Shown here piece by piece: positions 44,935-56,379 of a stretch of 64,000 bases of DNA. Source of the stretch: Blastomussa wellsi (Eukaryota; Cnidaria; Anthozoa; Scleractinia; Plerogyridae). The DNA is taken from the NCBI GenBank assembly GCA_947652115.1, contig OX393567.1:26061127-26125126 (forward strand), given 5' to 3'. A program made the position numbers and the translations under genes. The notes under the pieces are model-generated. The model did no database searches. It was not told the origin of the DNA and saw only the letters and a list, made by a program, of their open reading frames with translations. Within the stretch, counting starts at the first letter, position 1, and every line of letters begins with the position of its first letter.

Positions 44935-46434
44935 TCATGAGTATGTAACGGACTCCGTTCCGGCCATAATGCCACACAACTGGAATGTCCCAGCTTTTAC
45001 TACTCTGACGGTTAACACGTGACTTCCAGAGGCCACGTGATGTGCCACGGTGACGAGCCGTGTGTGTCCAAATGTAGAATACGTATCGACTACAATCCCA
45101 GGTTTGTATTTCTCCAACCAGGTCTCTGCTTTTCCACCATGGTCGCTCGTACGAAACGCTATAGCAATGGATCTGGTTATATTATCTCTCAAATTCCGAT
45201 CTGAAGGTAAATTAATTTGCAGTTTTAAGATAGAATTTTCTCTGTCTGCTTCCCATCCGCCATATCCATCCGTTCTTGAAGGTTTGACGTTGTATCCTTC
45301 CCATATGTTTTTGTGCAAGCCGATAGCTACGCCTTCAAATTGTTTAAATTCGATTTGTTCAATTTCCCTGACAGGAAGGGACGGCTTAAAGAACTTGACA
45401 GTTTTGTCTGGTGTTATAAGAGTAAAACAGAGAGGGCCTGGAACAACTCCCTCGGTGTCACTGAAATAGACTGATCTCGGTAAGCCGTGTGTCGGCAAAA
45501 GATGGAAACCTTGCTTTGAACGTTCTATGACCTCCAGTAAAGCATCGCGAACGCTGTTAATAATCATCAGTGCCATTTGTGCATGTGCAATAATGCTGGC
45601 GTGATTACCATCAGATGAAAACATGGCAGGATATTTTTTATTTCCTGTATTTGGACATAATGAATCACGCATGCTAAAACTGGTGATCCCATAATGCCAA
45701 GAAAGCATGGTCTGTCCGTTATTTTCCAGATTAGCGCACAAAGGAGCGTAATTATTTCCTCCAACAAAGTTTACAAACATGACTGCTGGGGAACTTTCTT
45801 CACTCAACAGTTGCCGTGTAAGCTTTTCAATAGATAATGCTACTGGAAGCTGAGTGTCTTCAAAAAGTATGTAATCGTTAACTGAAAACTCAAGAAATAC
45901 AGTGTCCATGTTGTCTTCAGGTTTCATTAAAGTTTTGTAACAAAACGAGAAAAAATTGCTGCCAGTTCCTCCGACGGAGAGATTACGGAGCCGAATACTA
46001 GTTCCTGTGAAAGGTTGTACGGCTTTTTGCCACCAATCAATAAAAACTCGGTAATATATGCCTCTTAGATCAGGGTAATCGTTAATTATTCCACCGCCAG
46101 CCGATATCGACCCACCCATAACTGTAGCGCCAATATTTTGACCAAGTAAAGCTCTTGTCATAACATTTTGAAGACGGTCTTTCGTTGTTGGTCGTTCTAC
46201 AATCTGGTTGTTGTAACGCTCTGGCGTCAGTGACATATCTTCCAAGAACTTAAACCTGTCCTTGAAATACCATATCTCAAAAGGGTTCTTTTCAACGGAG
46301 CGTTTTAGAGCATCAATCTTTGGCCTATCATTCCCTTTTGGTTGCTTATCAAGTAGAAAGTGGACGCTTCTCCCATCTCGTGCCAAAAATGAAAAGATAA
46401 TGTTGATGGAAATGATGATAATTAGCCAAAACAT
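44935..46434 (-). CDS. SGNH/GDSL-type hydrolase, intronless paralogue 1, 499 aa
   Basis: A predicted secreted or membrane-anchored esterase of the SGNH hydrolase superfamily; substrate unknown. An N-terminal hydrophobic stretch (MFWLIIIISINIIFSFLA) is a signal peptide or anchor. Block I with the nucleophile Ser is VMGGSISAGGG (about residue 108), block II with the oxyanion Gly is VGGTGSNFF, block III with Asn is EFSVNDYILF, and block V with the catalytic Asp and His is SSDGNHASI. All four catalytic residues are therefore present. The last 150 residues form an unassigned, probably beta-rich domain (SDHGGKAETWLEKYKPGI). It has no introns, unlike most neighbours, and a tandem paralogue lies 2 kb upstream, same strand. 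Confidence 0.88.
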   Translation of the reverse strand: MFWLIIIISINIIFSFLARDGRSVHFLLDKQPKGNDRPKIDALKRSVEKNPFEIWYFKDRFKFLEDMSLTPERYNNQIVERPTTKDRLQNVMTRALLGQNIGATVMGGSISAGGGIINDYPDLRGIYYRVFIDWWQKAVQPFTGTSIRLRNLSVGGTGSNFFSFCYKTLMKPEDNMDTVFLEFSVNDYILFEDTQLPVALSIEKLTRQLLSEESSPAVMFVNFVGGNNYAPLCANLENNGQTMLSWHYGITSFSMRDSLCPNTGNKKYPAMFSSDGNHASIIAHAQMALMIINSVRDALLEVIERSKQGFHLLPTHGLPRSVYFSDTEGVVPGPLCFTLITPDKTVKFFKPSLPVREIEQIEFKQFEGVAIGLHKNIWEGYNVKPSRTDGYGGWEADRENSILKLQINLPSDRNLRDNITRSIAIAFRTSDHGGKAETWLEKYKPGIVVDTYSTFGHTRLVTVAHHVASGSHVLTVRVVKAGTFQLCGIMAGTESVTYS

Positions 46435-47816
46435 TTTTTGGCTTTGATTTGTAGTTTAGGTTTGAAGAAATAGACCATGACCTCTGGTCATATATGTCAA
46501 GCTGCCAAGCGCAAATCCATTTGCACTTATGATCGTGTGCTTGGAATACCGTGCCGGTTTAATACCTTCACAACGTGTGGCAACTGGATGCAATGGCCAG
46601 CAAGCTAGCAGTTCATAGGTGTTCGGAATTTCTCAAATTTCTGTTGTTGAAAATAAAGCGAGGTAACAGGTTTGTCTTGGGGAATGTAGTCTAGCGGAGA
46701 CGTAATTCCACTTAGTGTTTTAACTGCACGTCATCAATCTGCCCTTTCTGTACGCGTGGTCGACTTTCAGCTTCCAATTAGGGTTAACTTGTCAGAACTG
46801 GCAAAATTAGACGGGATACTGTTGCGGGTGTTCTTCAGAAAACAAAGAACAGCGATACCAGGTATGCATTTTTTACGTGATGCAAGCACAAGACGCTAAA
46901 TAACAAAGAACAGGGATACCAGGTTTTGTAAGTATGCACTTTTTACGTGATGTAAGCAGAAAACGTTAAAATCAGTTACCTGTAGTGTTACTCGTAAACA
47001 ACTTACTTTACGGTGAGAAGTGAGTAGACCTATCCTTATCTCATAAGATTAATCTGGCCTGAAATTCTGTTTCCTACGTGAAGTGTCTAAACCGTTACAA
47101 TTAAAGATATGGTCAGGGGGTGCTGGTGAGTTTACAGAAGGTTTCAAAACTGCTAGGATAAAAATGGACTGCTAAAACTGAACTATCGGTTAAAGTGTAC
47201 TCGTTCAGCCATTCTTCGGTTCTGTTTTTCCCTTGAAAAGGATATTACCGTTTTTCGGTATGGGCCTTCAATGGCCATCAATTTTAATTTTTTCATCCTT
47301 AAATAGGGCCACGACTTTAGAACCTTCGCGGCAAAAAGGGGTAAAGAACATACTTCCGGGTAAAGAACAAACTTTACCCACCCCCTCCCCTCCCCCACCC
47401 CAGTGAAACGACAGCAAGTGACTCGAGCGTGTATCGCGTGTGCCATGCGTGTTCCCAAGTGACCACTTCGTCCAAGTGCTCAACACAATGGTACCACAGC
47501 TCGATTTCACAGCTAGTGCCTCTTAAACTAGAATTTTTTTATGTTTTCTTTTCATGGCAAGTGATCTTTTAAAAACAGATGAAACTAGGACTAATAATGA
47601 GAACAACCTTCGCATCGAATTGCTAACGTAATGTAAGTTAACGCAAATTTCCAATGCACACTACATACATAAGTCTGCATACGAGCGTAGTGACAAACCA
47701 GGCTAAAGCTTACCTACCAGCATTAAATTTCCCGGTACCCATTTGTACACCTGTTTGAAGAGAGCTGGGCACTATGAAATTAAAGCGTCGTCTTGCCAAC
47801 GAACACAGCGCAGTAC
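46435..47816. other. Spacer between SGNH paralogues, with a short tandem duplication
   Basis: At about 46845-46980 a segment of roughly 70 bases occurs twice in tandem ('aaagaacagcgataccaggt' and 'aaagaacagggataccaggt', each followed by 'tatgcattttttacgtgatg' or a variant). The open frames at 47183-47510 are short, overlapping and unconvincing. No gene is seen. Confidence 0.5.
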
Positions 47817-48145
47817 ATTCTCGTCCCCATAGCCCTTTTCGTTTCTTTTAGCCGGCAGGGCCTTGGCACGAGAAACGAAGGGCTCTGGAGACACAGGATT
47901 TATAGTCCGAGATTCTAGGACTTCCGGACTTCATGTATATAGCATTGATGTTTCTACATGTTGTGTGTTGTAATAAGGCGGCCGGCGAACATTTTGACTT
48001 CCGTTTAAGATTTCTTTGTTCTCAACAGCCAATAAAAAAAATTATATTTTTTTTTAAATCGTATGTCCCCAGAGCCCTTCGTTTTTCGTACCAAGGCCCT
48101 GCCGGCTAAGAGGAACGAAAAGGGCTATGGGGACGAGAATGAACG
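47817..48145. mobile_element. MITE with ~78-bp terminal inverted repeats
   Basis: The left arm 47817-47893 ('cattctcgtccccatagccc', 'tagccggcagggccttgg') is matched by its complement at 48065-48145. The centre is non-coding and AT-rich. Its right end abuts a tRNA-like sequence on the minus strand. Confidence 0.85.
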
Positions 48146-48214
48146 CAGTACCCCGGTCGAGACTCGAACCCAGACCGTTCGATCCGAAATCTAGTGCACT
48201 AACCATTAGGCCGC
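48143..48214 (-). mobile_element. tRNA-like sequence, probably a SINE head
   Basis: The minus strand reads like a tRNA with A-box ('cctaatggttagtgcact') and B-box ('gggttcgagtctcgac'). The 5' 'ggcgcgg' has no complementary 3' acceptor strand, so it is not a working tRNA gene. It is best called a tRNA-derived SINE head or pseudogene. Confidence 0.6.
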
Positions 48215-48409
48215 CGCGCCTTCTTTACTTGCAGAGTAGCTGTAAAGGAAGCTTATATCACCGAGAAAGCAAACATAAAATGATGTGTACAAGCCTCAAA
48301 ACAATTAACTACGCGATACATATATAGCGACATTTTGGCCGAAAGGTTTTACTACCAGGTCTCGCCATCTTGAGCTGAGTAACCAAACTGAGAAGACAGA
48401 AACAAACTG

Positions 48410-50107
48410 TCAGTGGTACAATGGCCCAATCACAACACCCGATAAAATAAATACCCCAGGGGTTATTGTCTTAATGCTTAGGACGTTTCGCCCGGGTATT
48501 ATGTGATGTGCGATAGTAAAAAGTTTAGTGTGACCAAATAGCGATCGAGTGTTGATTGTAACTCCTCTTTCTTCGTATTCGTTTAACCAAACTTTTGCTG
48601 CCCCACCATCACCGTGTGTTCTTACGGCGATGGCCACATTCCTGGCAGCAGTTGAACCTTCTAAAATGCACTGTTTGGAAAGCGAAGTAAACGGTATTGA
48701 AATTTCTAATTCCAGAATGGAGTTTGCCGATTGTGATTTCCATCCACCATATGCATCGGTTCGGAGCTTCTGGATTTCAAAAGACTGATTCTGATGCGCT
48801 GGGCTGTGCTGAATAAATGATGTGCTGGCTGATCCTCCTTTGCTAATGGATACTTTTTGCAACACCTTAAATCCAACATTTCCAATTTCCTTCACATAGA
48901 GACCCTGATGCAGCGACAGATTCCTGGTGAAATCCGGTGTGATCTGGGTAAAACAAAGAGGATGCTCGCGAACATCTTTTCGATAGTTAAAGACAGGTTC
49001 AGCAAGATCCCTGAATTTCAGCGGGCAATCTGGCAAAATTATTTTGTCTCCTATTGACGGCAACGGGAACTTTGGTTCAGGTGCTTGAACTTCTTTGGAA
49101 GATATTAAATGGTCGATCGCACTTAGCATCAATTGTCTCACATGGTTTATAATCATGTAAGCCATTTGAGCATGTCCCGTAATACTCATGTGATTACCAT
49201 CAGATGTAAACATTTTCGGTCTCTTCTCCACTGAAGGACTTGAACATAAGAAGTTTCGTAGAGTAAAAGTTGTTATTCCATAATTCTTAGCGAGCATAGT
49301 TTGTCCATGATTCTCAAGGTTTTCGCATATTGGACGTGTGGATTCCCCTTGAACAAAATTTATATACATGACCGCAGGCGAATTCCTTTCGCTTAGAATT
49401 TCTCTGGTCAATTGCTCTAGTGGTAGCGCCATAGGGAGTTTGGAATATCTAAACTGAATATAATCATTGACTGTGAAATCCAAAAGTGCAAGGTTCATTT
49501 CAGTACCTGAGTTCAACAAAGCTTTGTAGCAGAAGGCAAAAAAGTTACTACTAGTTCCTCCTATGGCGAGGTTATGAAGGGTAGCAACGGAACCTGTTAG
49601 TGGCTCTACTGTTTTCCGCCACCAGTCGCTAAAAACGCGATAATATATACCTCTTAAATCTTCATTATCAAGATTCAGGCCTCCACCTGCCGAAATTGAA
49701 CCACCCATAATGGCGATGCTCACATCTTTGCCATTCAATGACCGCAGGATTACATCCTTCAGACGATTCGTTGTGCCAGATCGCTGGGCTACCCCGATCT
49801 TCCACCGTGGTGGAGTCATGAGCAAATCCTTTTCAGACTTAAATCGATTTTTAAAAAACCATATTTCTAATGGATTCCTTTTGAGTTCGAGCTTGAGTAG
49901 TTTAAGATTTGTCTGAGTAAAGTTACTGTTTACATTTGTCTTGTTGGTACCATTTAGTTCCTGCTCAGTTGAAGCCATGGCCATATTTCCCAGTTGCGGC
50001 CAGTTTATAACGTTTCCTTTAAAATACAGCAGAGCCAAAAGGAGTTTAAATAAAAAATCTCTCCAAATGAATCGCGGTATTTGACCTTCAATAATCATTG
50101 TCATCAA
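48410..50107 (-). CDS. SGNH/GDSL-type hydrolase, intronless paralogue 2, 565 aa
   Basis: Tandem paralogue of the 499-aa gene downstream on the same strand. Catalytic blocks are again complete: IMGGSISAGGG with Ser, IGGTSSNFFAF with Gly, LDFTVNDYIQF with Asn, TSDGNHMSI with Asp and His. It has a longer N-terminus with a hydrophobic segment (FLFKLLLALLYF, about residues 19-30) preceded by charged residues, suggesting a type II membrane anchor, and a longer linker between the hydrolase and C-terminal domains (the extra PLPSIGDKIILPDCPLKF region). NGT, NKT and NFT sequons follow the hydrophobic segment. The shared tail pattern (HGDGGAAKVWLNEYEERGV) shows both domains were duplicated together. The start could be the second Met without changing the picture. 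Function unknown beyond esterase-like chemistry. Confidence 0.88.
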   Translation of the reverse strand: MMTMIIEGQIPRFIWRDFLFKLLLALLYFKGNVINWPQLGNMAMASTEQELNGTNKTNVNSNFTQTNLKLLKLELKRNPLEIWFFKNRFKSEKDLLMTPPRWKIGVAQRSGTTNRLKDVILRSLNGKDVSIAIMGGSISAGGGLNLDNEDLRGIYYRVFSDWWRKTVEPLTGSVATLHNLAIGGTSSNFFAFCYKALLNSGTEMNLALLDFTVNDYIQFRYSKLPMALPLEQLTREILSERNSPAVMYINFVQGESTRPICENLENHGQTMLAKNYGITTFTLRNFLCSSPSVEKRPKMFTSDGNHMSITGHAQMAYMIINHVRQLMLSAIDHLISSKEVQAPEPKFPLPSIGDKIILPDCPLKFRDLAEPVFNYRKDVREHPLCFTQITPDFTRNLSLHQGLYVKEIGNVGFKVLQKVSISKGGSASTSFIQHSPAHQNQSFEIQKLRTDAYGGWKSQSANSILELEISIPFTSLSKQCILEGSTAARNVAIAVRTHGDGGAAKVWLNEYEERGVTINTRSLFGHTKLFTIAHHIIPGRNVLSIKTITPGVFILSGVVIGPLYH

Positions 50108-51480
50108 ACCAACATCGAAAGCAGCGATTTCATCACCATGAGAGCTTTCCTTTGGGTCCTTTCTCGTCCAAAGAGTTCATGACATATACATTAATTCTGT
50201 AGCAGTGATCGTTTGCTTGAGGAAAAAATATATCGCCTGGTTAATGGTTATAAATACATTCACCTGTTAAATGAATGTATGTGTTAATGGTTTTGCGGTG
50301 TCCTGTCAATTCGATCTCCAAGCTGTCATACTATGTTGACCATTGTGGTCAGCCGATGATACGAATAACTTGTCTGAAATGCCTGAAATAAATGCATGTT
50401 TTCCATAGCCGGTAAAAACATCCGTTTCATGGCCTTTTCTCTCACCTACCAAAAAGTGCAGTGATGTGAAGCAACAGTCAACAAGTTGCAAAAGGTCATC
50501 TTTGCAATTTACCATAAAGGACCGAGCATTATCGCACAGATTGGCCTGCGCACCCGTCTACTAATTATAGTCGATCACCAAAATGTGTCAGAATTAATCA
50601 GGGTGGCCGTTTTAAAGTGGTTCTTAACTCAAAAGGTAAATGACCGAATGAAGTATACTAAAATAAATCAACGTAAAGGAAATGTGTTCGTCAGTTAATG
50701 ATCCGGTGAGGCGGTCGAAGGCGGGATTGCACCGATACTAGCCATGAACTTGGATTTTGTTTCTTTGTCTTTCAATCCCAAACACGAAATTCAGAGTTGA
50801 GAGAGTTCTCGATTTGATTCCGGGGTGCCGTTAGCATTGAACAAAAAACATATTTGGATATACTGGTTGGCACATCCGTTATTACAGTGCCTCCCACCAG
50901 AAAATTTCCGAGATAACAGGACGTTTCCCGGAACAGATCGATTGTGTTCTACTTTTGCGTTTATTATCTTTCACACTATTTCCAGGCCATCGGCGAGTAA
51001 ATTGTCAATGCGGATGATACTAAATGGTTAGCAACCCAGGCAACCCTAGGGAAACACACTCTTGTATATGGGCCAGAAATTGCTAGCCAATAACTGAATA
51101 AATGCTCATCGATAGGCAACAGATTCTCGGCATGCAGCAGGTTGCTGTTGGAACTTAATTTACAGAGATATAGAGCGGGAGGCATAATACTTTCCAGAAA
51201 GGGTAAACTCGCTGCAATCATAATAAGATTATAGATAAAATAGGAACGAAAATGGAATTGTGTACCAATCCGGGAGATCTCAAAAAAGATAGCCAGACCA
51301 TGCGAATTGTTGGTTGACTATTATTGGTGGGATGGGGTTTAGCGCATCTTGAATAATTAAGCCTCTTTTTTCTCAAGTTTCATTGCTACCCTTTTCATGT
51401 TTTTCTACTTCAGAAAGATATTATTTTTGCAGATCAACTTATAAGCACTTTGTAAATTTTTTTCTGGGATTGCTTTCAAA
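50108..51480. other. Intergenic region, no gene recognised
   Basis: There are only short frames on both strands without motifs. From about 51480 onward the sequence becomes similar to 56330-56640 and belongs to the duplicated Kunitz 3' region. Confidence 0.45.
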
Positions 51481-52128
51481 TAACTTTTCTCAAAAACATT
51501 TGATTAAAAAGACCACCATTCACTTTCTTTGTGTTTATTTATTCCCCGTATATATATCCGTTACAAGTGTATCAACCCTTAAACATAGAACTTTAATGGT
51601 CTCCCCTTGGTTCGCGTGTCGATACTGGCTAATCTCATTGCATTAACATGCTGTAGAAAATAATGATAACAAAAGCATAAGTAAACTGTACCTTAATAAA
51701 AGAAGTAATAAAATCAATAGGACACTGGCTTTTACTTAGCTGCCTATTCAGTCAAGCATATTAAATTATAGGTAAGGTAATTTTCATTATACGAGGACGG
51801 CCAAGAGAGAAGTGGTGTAGAACTATCAATCAGGAGAGAGAACATCTGGAATTTGAACATGGATTGCGAGGAAGATGTTGCAGCCAGGAACAGGCTAGCT
51901 TGGAAGAGGAGGATTCGCAATGGCCCCATTCGCCACCAGAAGAGAAAGGAGAGATGACGATGATGATAAATTCTCATTATGTGCAGTTTACACTAAAAGA
52001 AAATTAGATGAAACTGCTCCTGGGTTGGAAGTTTTACTCAAGGTAAATATCAATTAATTACTGCGTGCTAAAGAGACTAAAAAGTCTAACATATTACCTT
52101 ACAATCGGCTGGTAACCCACTTTCCAGT

Positions 52129-53981
52129 CTAATTCCCACATTTTGCAAGGCATGTCTCCAAAGTCGGAAAGTTGTTTGCATTGCCGTTGCATCCGCCATA
52201 GATGAAATCTTTGCATTCTCCAGCCACCCTATCGAAATAGAAGCGTGGAAGTGCTTTTCTACAAAGACCCACTTTCTTTTGTAACTTACAGATGTCACAT
52301 TTCGCCTGGCATGCCTCCAAAGTTTCGAAGTTGTTTGCATTGCCTTTGCATCCACCATAAATGAACTTTTTGCATTCTCCAGCCGCTTTGTCAAAGTAGT
52401 AGTTTTCAAGGTAAGCTTTACACGGACCGTGTTTTTTTGGCTTTCTGCAGACGTTTTTGGCTTGCACCACAATGATAGCTGAATAACATTTAGACAAGAA
52501 AAACAAAAAGAAGTAAATAATTTACAAACATATATGAAGGGCGGTTGAAACAAATAATTATGCAATTCTCGCCGATTCCATGGCTGGTTTTCAGGTGACG
52601 TCATAAAATTTTGAAAATAAAATTCGCTGGAGCTGCTCCATTTGTTTTGTCACCACGTGAAAGAAATCCTATTAAAAAGGTATCTATTCACAAGTTTCCA
52701 ACTAGATAGCATCATTCATTTGTGTTTGAAATACAGCATGTTCAATTTTCGAGTTTTTCCCCATACATCATGATGTTACATCACGATGGCGAGTGGCAAA
52801 GCTTTCGTGCTTCAAGAAGAGGTCTTTTCACCGGATATTTGAAACTTTAAAAACAGTTCAAGTATTGGAAAAGATGTTTATGTGTATTTATTAAAAACTA
52901 GCTATGGTATATTGCATTTCCTGAGTTTTGATTGGTTTAGAGGCAATGGTATATGAGCTCATATACCACTGACTTACAAACGTGGTACGTGTAAAAGAAT
53001 GCATTTTTCGCAATGTTGGTACAATATTTTTGGGGCGTTTTTAATAATTAAAACAATTATTCCACTCGCGCTTGTTGGATATCCAACGCGCGCTCGTGGA
53101 ATAATTGTTAAATATTAGCTCTGAAGGAAAGAGCGATCGCTTTCACAGCAAAAGTGAGCGCCACATGTTTTCTTTGATTTCTGGCCGCCGTCCCTCGAAG
53201 GTCCAACATGGCGTCTCCATACAAGCTCATACTAGCTCTAGATCTATAAATGTGCGTGAAATGATTCGGCAAACAACTCAAGAATGGTATACCGCACAGA
53301 CCTCAGACTTGGGGATGTTGTTTATCTATTAACCGAACAACAATTCTTCGAGCAACCGTCATGGCATAATTCGATAATAAGTCAATAAACAAGCTGGTTT
53401 TCGACAAACAACTCTTTCGCCATGGAATATTAAAAGTAAAGGAGGGACTAGAGAAACTTTCTTCCTCTTCAAGAGTGTAGTGAAAAATATAAAATACAAA
53501 TAAAACCTTTGAAAAATTTAGGAGTTATATCAGCCCTTTACAGACAACATTATAACGACAACTTCCCAAAAATATTCAGAGTTTCTTTCTCATCTGAGTC
53601 TTTCTTCAACTCATTTACTAAAAGCTTCAAAGGGAAAAGGGTCGTTCACAACAAACTGGTCGCCCTCAAAAGTTCTACACCACTGAAAAGCCAAACGGAA
53701 TGGAACAACAGTATTACTTGTGGTGAAGCGAGTGCTGCTGCTTCGACGCGTATACCTTGTCATGTCATTCAGGTGCACAAAAAGCACGACTCTTGTCAGT
53801 TTTCAATCATGTACAAATTTTTAATACAGACTTCTTATGTTAGCGGCTCGGTTCAAGTAGCAGAGTTGTAAATAAGGCGAATAAAACAAGTATTTTCCGG
53901 TTCAGCCAGTTCTGTGCTTAATTACTTACCACCGGTGACGAGGATGAAAGTAAGTGTCAACAGATATGTCCGGTTAGCCAT
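52129..53981 (-). CDS. Two-domain Kunitz-type serine protease inhibitor, 2 exons, 133 aa
   Basis: A predicted secreted inhibitor. Exon 1 (53981-53930) encodes the signal peptide MANRTYLLTLTFILVTG; exon 2 (52478-52129) encodes both Kunitz domains; the intron is phase 1 and the sum is 402 nt. Each domain has six Cys and the YGGC core: the first has GPCK at the reactive loop with Lys at P1, the second GLCR with Arg at P1, so trypsin-like targets are expected. Only two residues separate the domains. Anthozoan Kunitz proteins can be digestive or defensive inhibitors, and some serve as venom components; nothing here decides which. Sequence at 51480-52080 downstream of the stop is similar to sequence near 56330-56760, part of an older duplication. 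Confidence 0.93.
53052..53112. repeat. Palindrome in the intron of the two-domain Kunitz gene
   Basis: Two arms of about 29 bases ('aacaattattccactcgcgc' plus 'ttgttggat' and its complement) meet with no loop at 'ggatatcc'. It is AT-rich at the ends and GC-rich in the middle, as in small foldback elements. Confidence 0.75.
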
Positions 53982-54408
53982 TGTTCGGTACTCTTATTCC
54001 TGCAATTTCTTTTCCTTTACTATCCCAACCTAACCGGATAAAAATAAAATATACGTAGTGACGCTTGAACGTCACTATCAAGGAAAGAATGAACGAAAGA
54101 ATTACTAAATGGTAAAGAACTACTTGACGGTTCTGTAGTTCTTTAAATTGCCGTGGCAACAAGATTTGAAGATGACGATCTGGTTTCCACATGCAGATAT
54201 ATCCAAGTTTTCAAGTTCGGTGATGTTTTGTCATAATAATTCTACGTCTTCACTAACTTTGCACTTTCAGTGTACTAAATTTTTCATTTCTCTATGGTTT
54301 AGAAAACTTTAACTTCCTTTAAAAGGGATTTCAAGGGCTGCCCATGAGTTCACAAGGAAATGAGTTTTAATGGCTATACACCATGTAATTATTTTTTTTC
54401 TTTGTGGA

Positions 54409-54602
54409 GCAGGAATGGCGCACTGGTGAGAGCGCTCGCTTCCCACCAATGTACCCCGGGTTCGATCTCCAGGCGTCATGTGGGGGTCATATTTGCCGGT
54501 TGTTAGTACTTGTCCTTGCTTCAAGTATTTTTCTTCGGGTTCTCCGGTTTTCTTCCCTCCACAAAAACCACACTTCTAAATTGAATTTTTATCAGGTTTG
54601 TT
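54409..54602 (+). mobile_element. tRNA-derived SINE
   Basis: The head 'atggcgcactggtgagagcg' with 'ctcgcttcccaccaatgt' carries the A-box and 'cgggttcgatctccagg' the B-box; the body continues 'gtcatatttgccggttgtta', 'ttcttcgggttctccggttt', 'caaaaaccacacttctaaat'. This is a tRNA-like head plus a typical cnidarian SINE body as far as I recall. It is not a functional tRNA since no acceptor stem can form. Confidence 0.8.
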
Positions 54603-56330
54603 AGTTGCAAGACTTTTAAGTGTTACCCTCGTTAAACAAAGTGGATTTGTTTAACACGTGTATTTTATTTTATTTTAATGACTTTTTGGCTTCCTTAACA
54701 CTTTAAGCTGAGGTAACTTTGTGAATATTATTTATCTTTGTAAGAGTCTTGTAAATAACGATATTTTTAAACAGTATTATATGTTTCAATGTATTACAGG
54801 TGAAGACCTACGTTTACAGTATTAGAGTGTAATAAGGTATTGATCTATTTCTACTCATACGTGAGTGTCATTCCACAAGTAAAAATAGATAGAGTCTAAT
54901 CGGTACTCCAAGCCAACTCAGGCCCAAACGTTCGGTACTAATCACTATACTAAGTGGTCATCGTTCTTAGAGTTTTTCACATGCAGCAAAACAAGAATAA
55001 AGCCTATTTCTTACCTTTGAACGACGTTAGACACAACCGTCCAAGATGAAAGCAAGTGGTTTAATGATCAGTCCTTCCGCGTCTTACAGGCCTATGTTAG
55101 TTGTTAACTGTTTTATTTTTATTTTTCCCCAAAATTATATTATTGAAATTTAAATTAAGCATAGCCAAGACAATGAAATTAAGTAAGTATTAAAGCTCGA
55201 GCTGAACAACATATTAACATTAAAATCGTCCAATCGACAGCTTCTATAGTTTCGTGCACGAAGTTGCCATGGGATCCACAGAAACGTCTGCAAATGTGGT
55301 AAACTTTTAATCCTCAATGCATTGAGGAAAATTATAGAAAATTGAGTCACATTGGAATGTTTTTGGAGAAGAGGATAACCTGATTCTTACAACTTTCAGC
55401 TATTTCCCACTGATTTTATTTCAGAAATGAACGCCTTTTTCCCCTTATTAATTACTCTTTTCATCTGTTATTTGCATTTCGAGATCGAGTGAATTGGCAA
55501 TAACGCCATGTCATGATTGATTATTCTTATTCAGAATGGCAAAGATATTCATTTCTATCAAGGACTCAGTAGTTCGTATTAGTGTTAATTTAGTATTGAG
55601 TTAATTTTTCATCCTCACTCACAGCTCTTCTCGATGGGCTGAGTTTGTAGCTGCTATTCTCCAACGAAGCTCATTCAAAACTTTGTTTTATTTACTGAAC
55701 GTGAGAACCTGGGCATAGAAAGAGCAAAAATCTGCGCGTTGTCTTCCCACAATTTTTACCTGTAAAACACTGCTAGCACAGTGCCAAGGGCAAAGTGCAA
55801 GAGTGCCATTAAGTTCTTTTCGCTTTGCTTGATAAACGATGGTTGCACTGAGAACTTATGACAATTGCTCCGCACCGGGGAGGCACCACTGGTCAATGGA
55901 AATGGCGCGTCTCAAGAAACTGGGTACAAGAAAAACAGGCACTGGGATGAAACCGGTTGCATGTAATTTCCATTGAATTTTCATTTTATTATTTGGAGAG
56001 AAAGAACTGGTAGATTCAACTCTTTTTAAGGGTACCCTTGCTGTTATTAGAACAAGACAGATACGTAACCACCCTTCATGTCGGTAAATTGTTGGCTGCA
56101 TATTACCAGAAGAACATATGTACTGGTATTACTTATTATCAAAAACTTTTGAAATACTTTAGTTTGTATTGTGTTTTCAACGCTTTTGTTCAAGATCATT
56201 TGTTGACACCAATTCCTCTGATGTAAAAACTATTCACATCGAATACCTTTAATATTTTTCTATCTTGGCAAGCTGATATAAACTTGAGAACTCTTTTGAG
56301 GCGCTTGGTCCGTACTTATAATTTGTTTTT
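54603..56330. other. Intergenic region, no gene recognised
   Basis: AT-rich, with short frames only. I found no exon with splice sites, no inverted repeat with clear ends and no match to the other repeats of the window. Confidence 0.45.
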
Positions 56331-56379
56331 CAAACAATTGTACTTAAGTATTTTTTATTCACAAGGAACAATAGCGTTT

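Noticed and set aside
48143..48214. Functional tRNA gene on the minus strand
   Set aside because: A- and B-box are present but the acceptor arm cannot pair, and the surroundings are mobile-element sequence.
52086..52604. Minus-strand 172-codon frame over the Kunitz exon
   Set aside because: It is another frame of the same strand; the neighbouring frame has two six-Cys Kunitz domains.
54409..54480. Functional tRNA gene
   Set aside because: tRNA-like promoter boxes belong to a SINE with a typical body; no acceptor stem.
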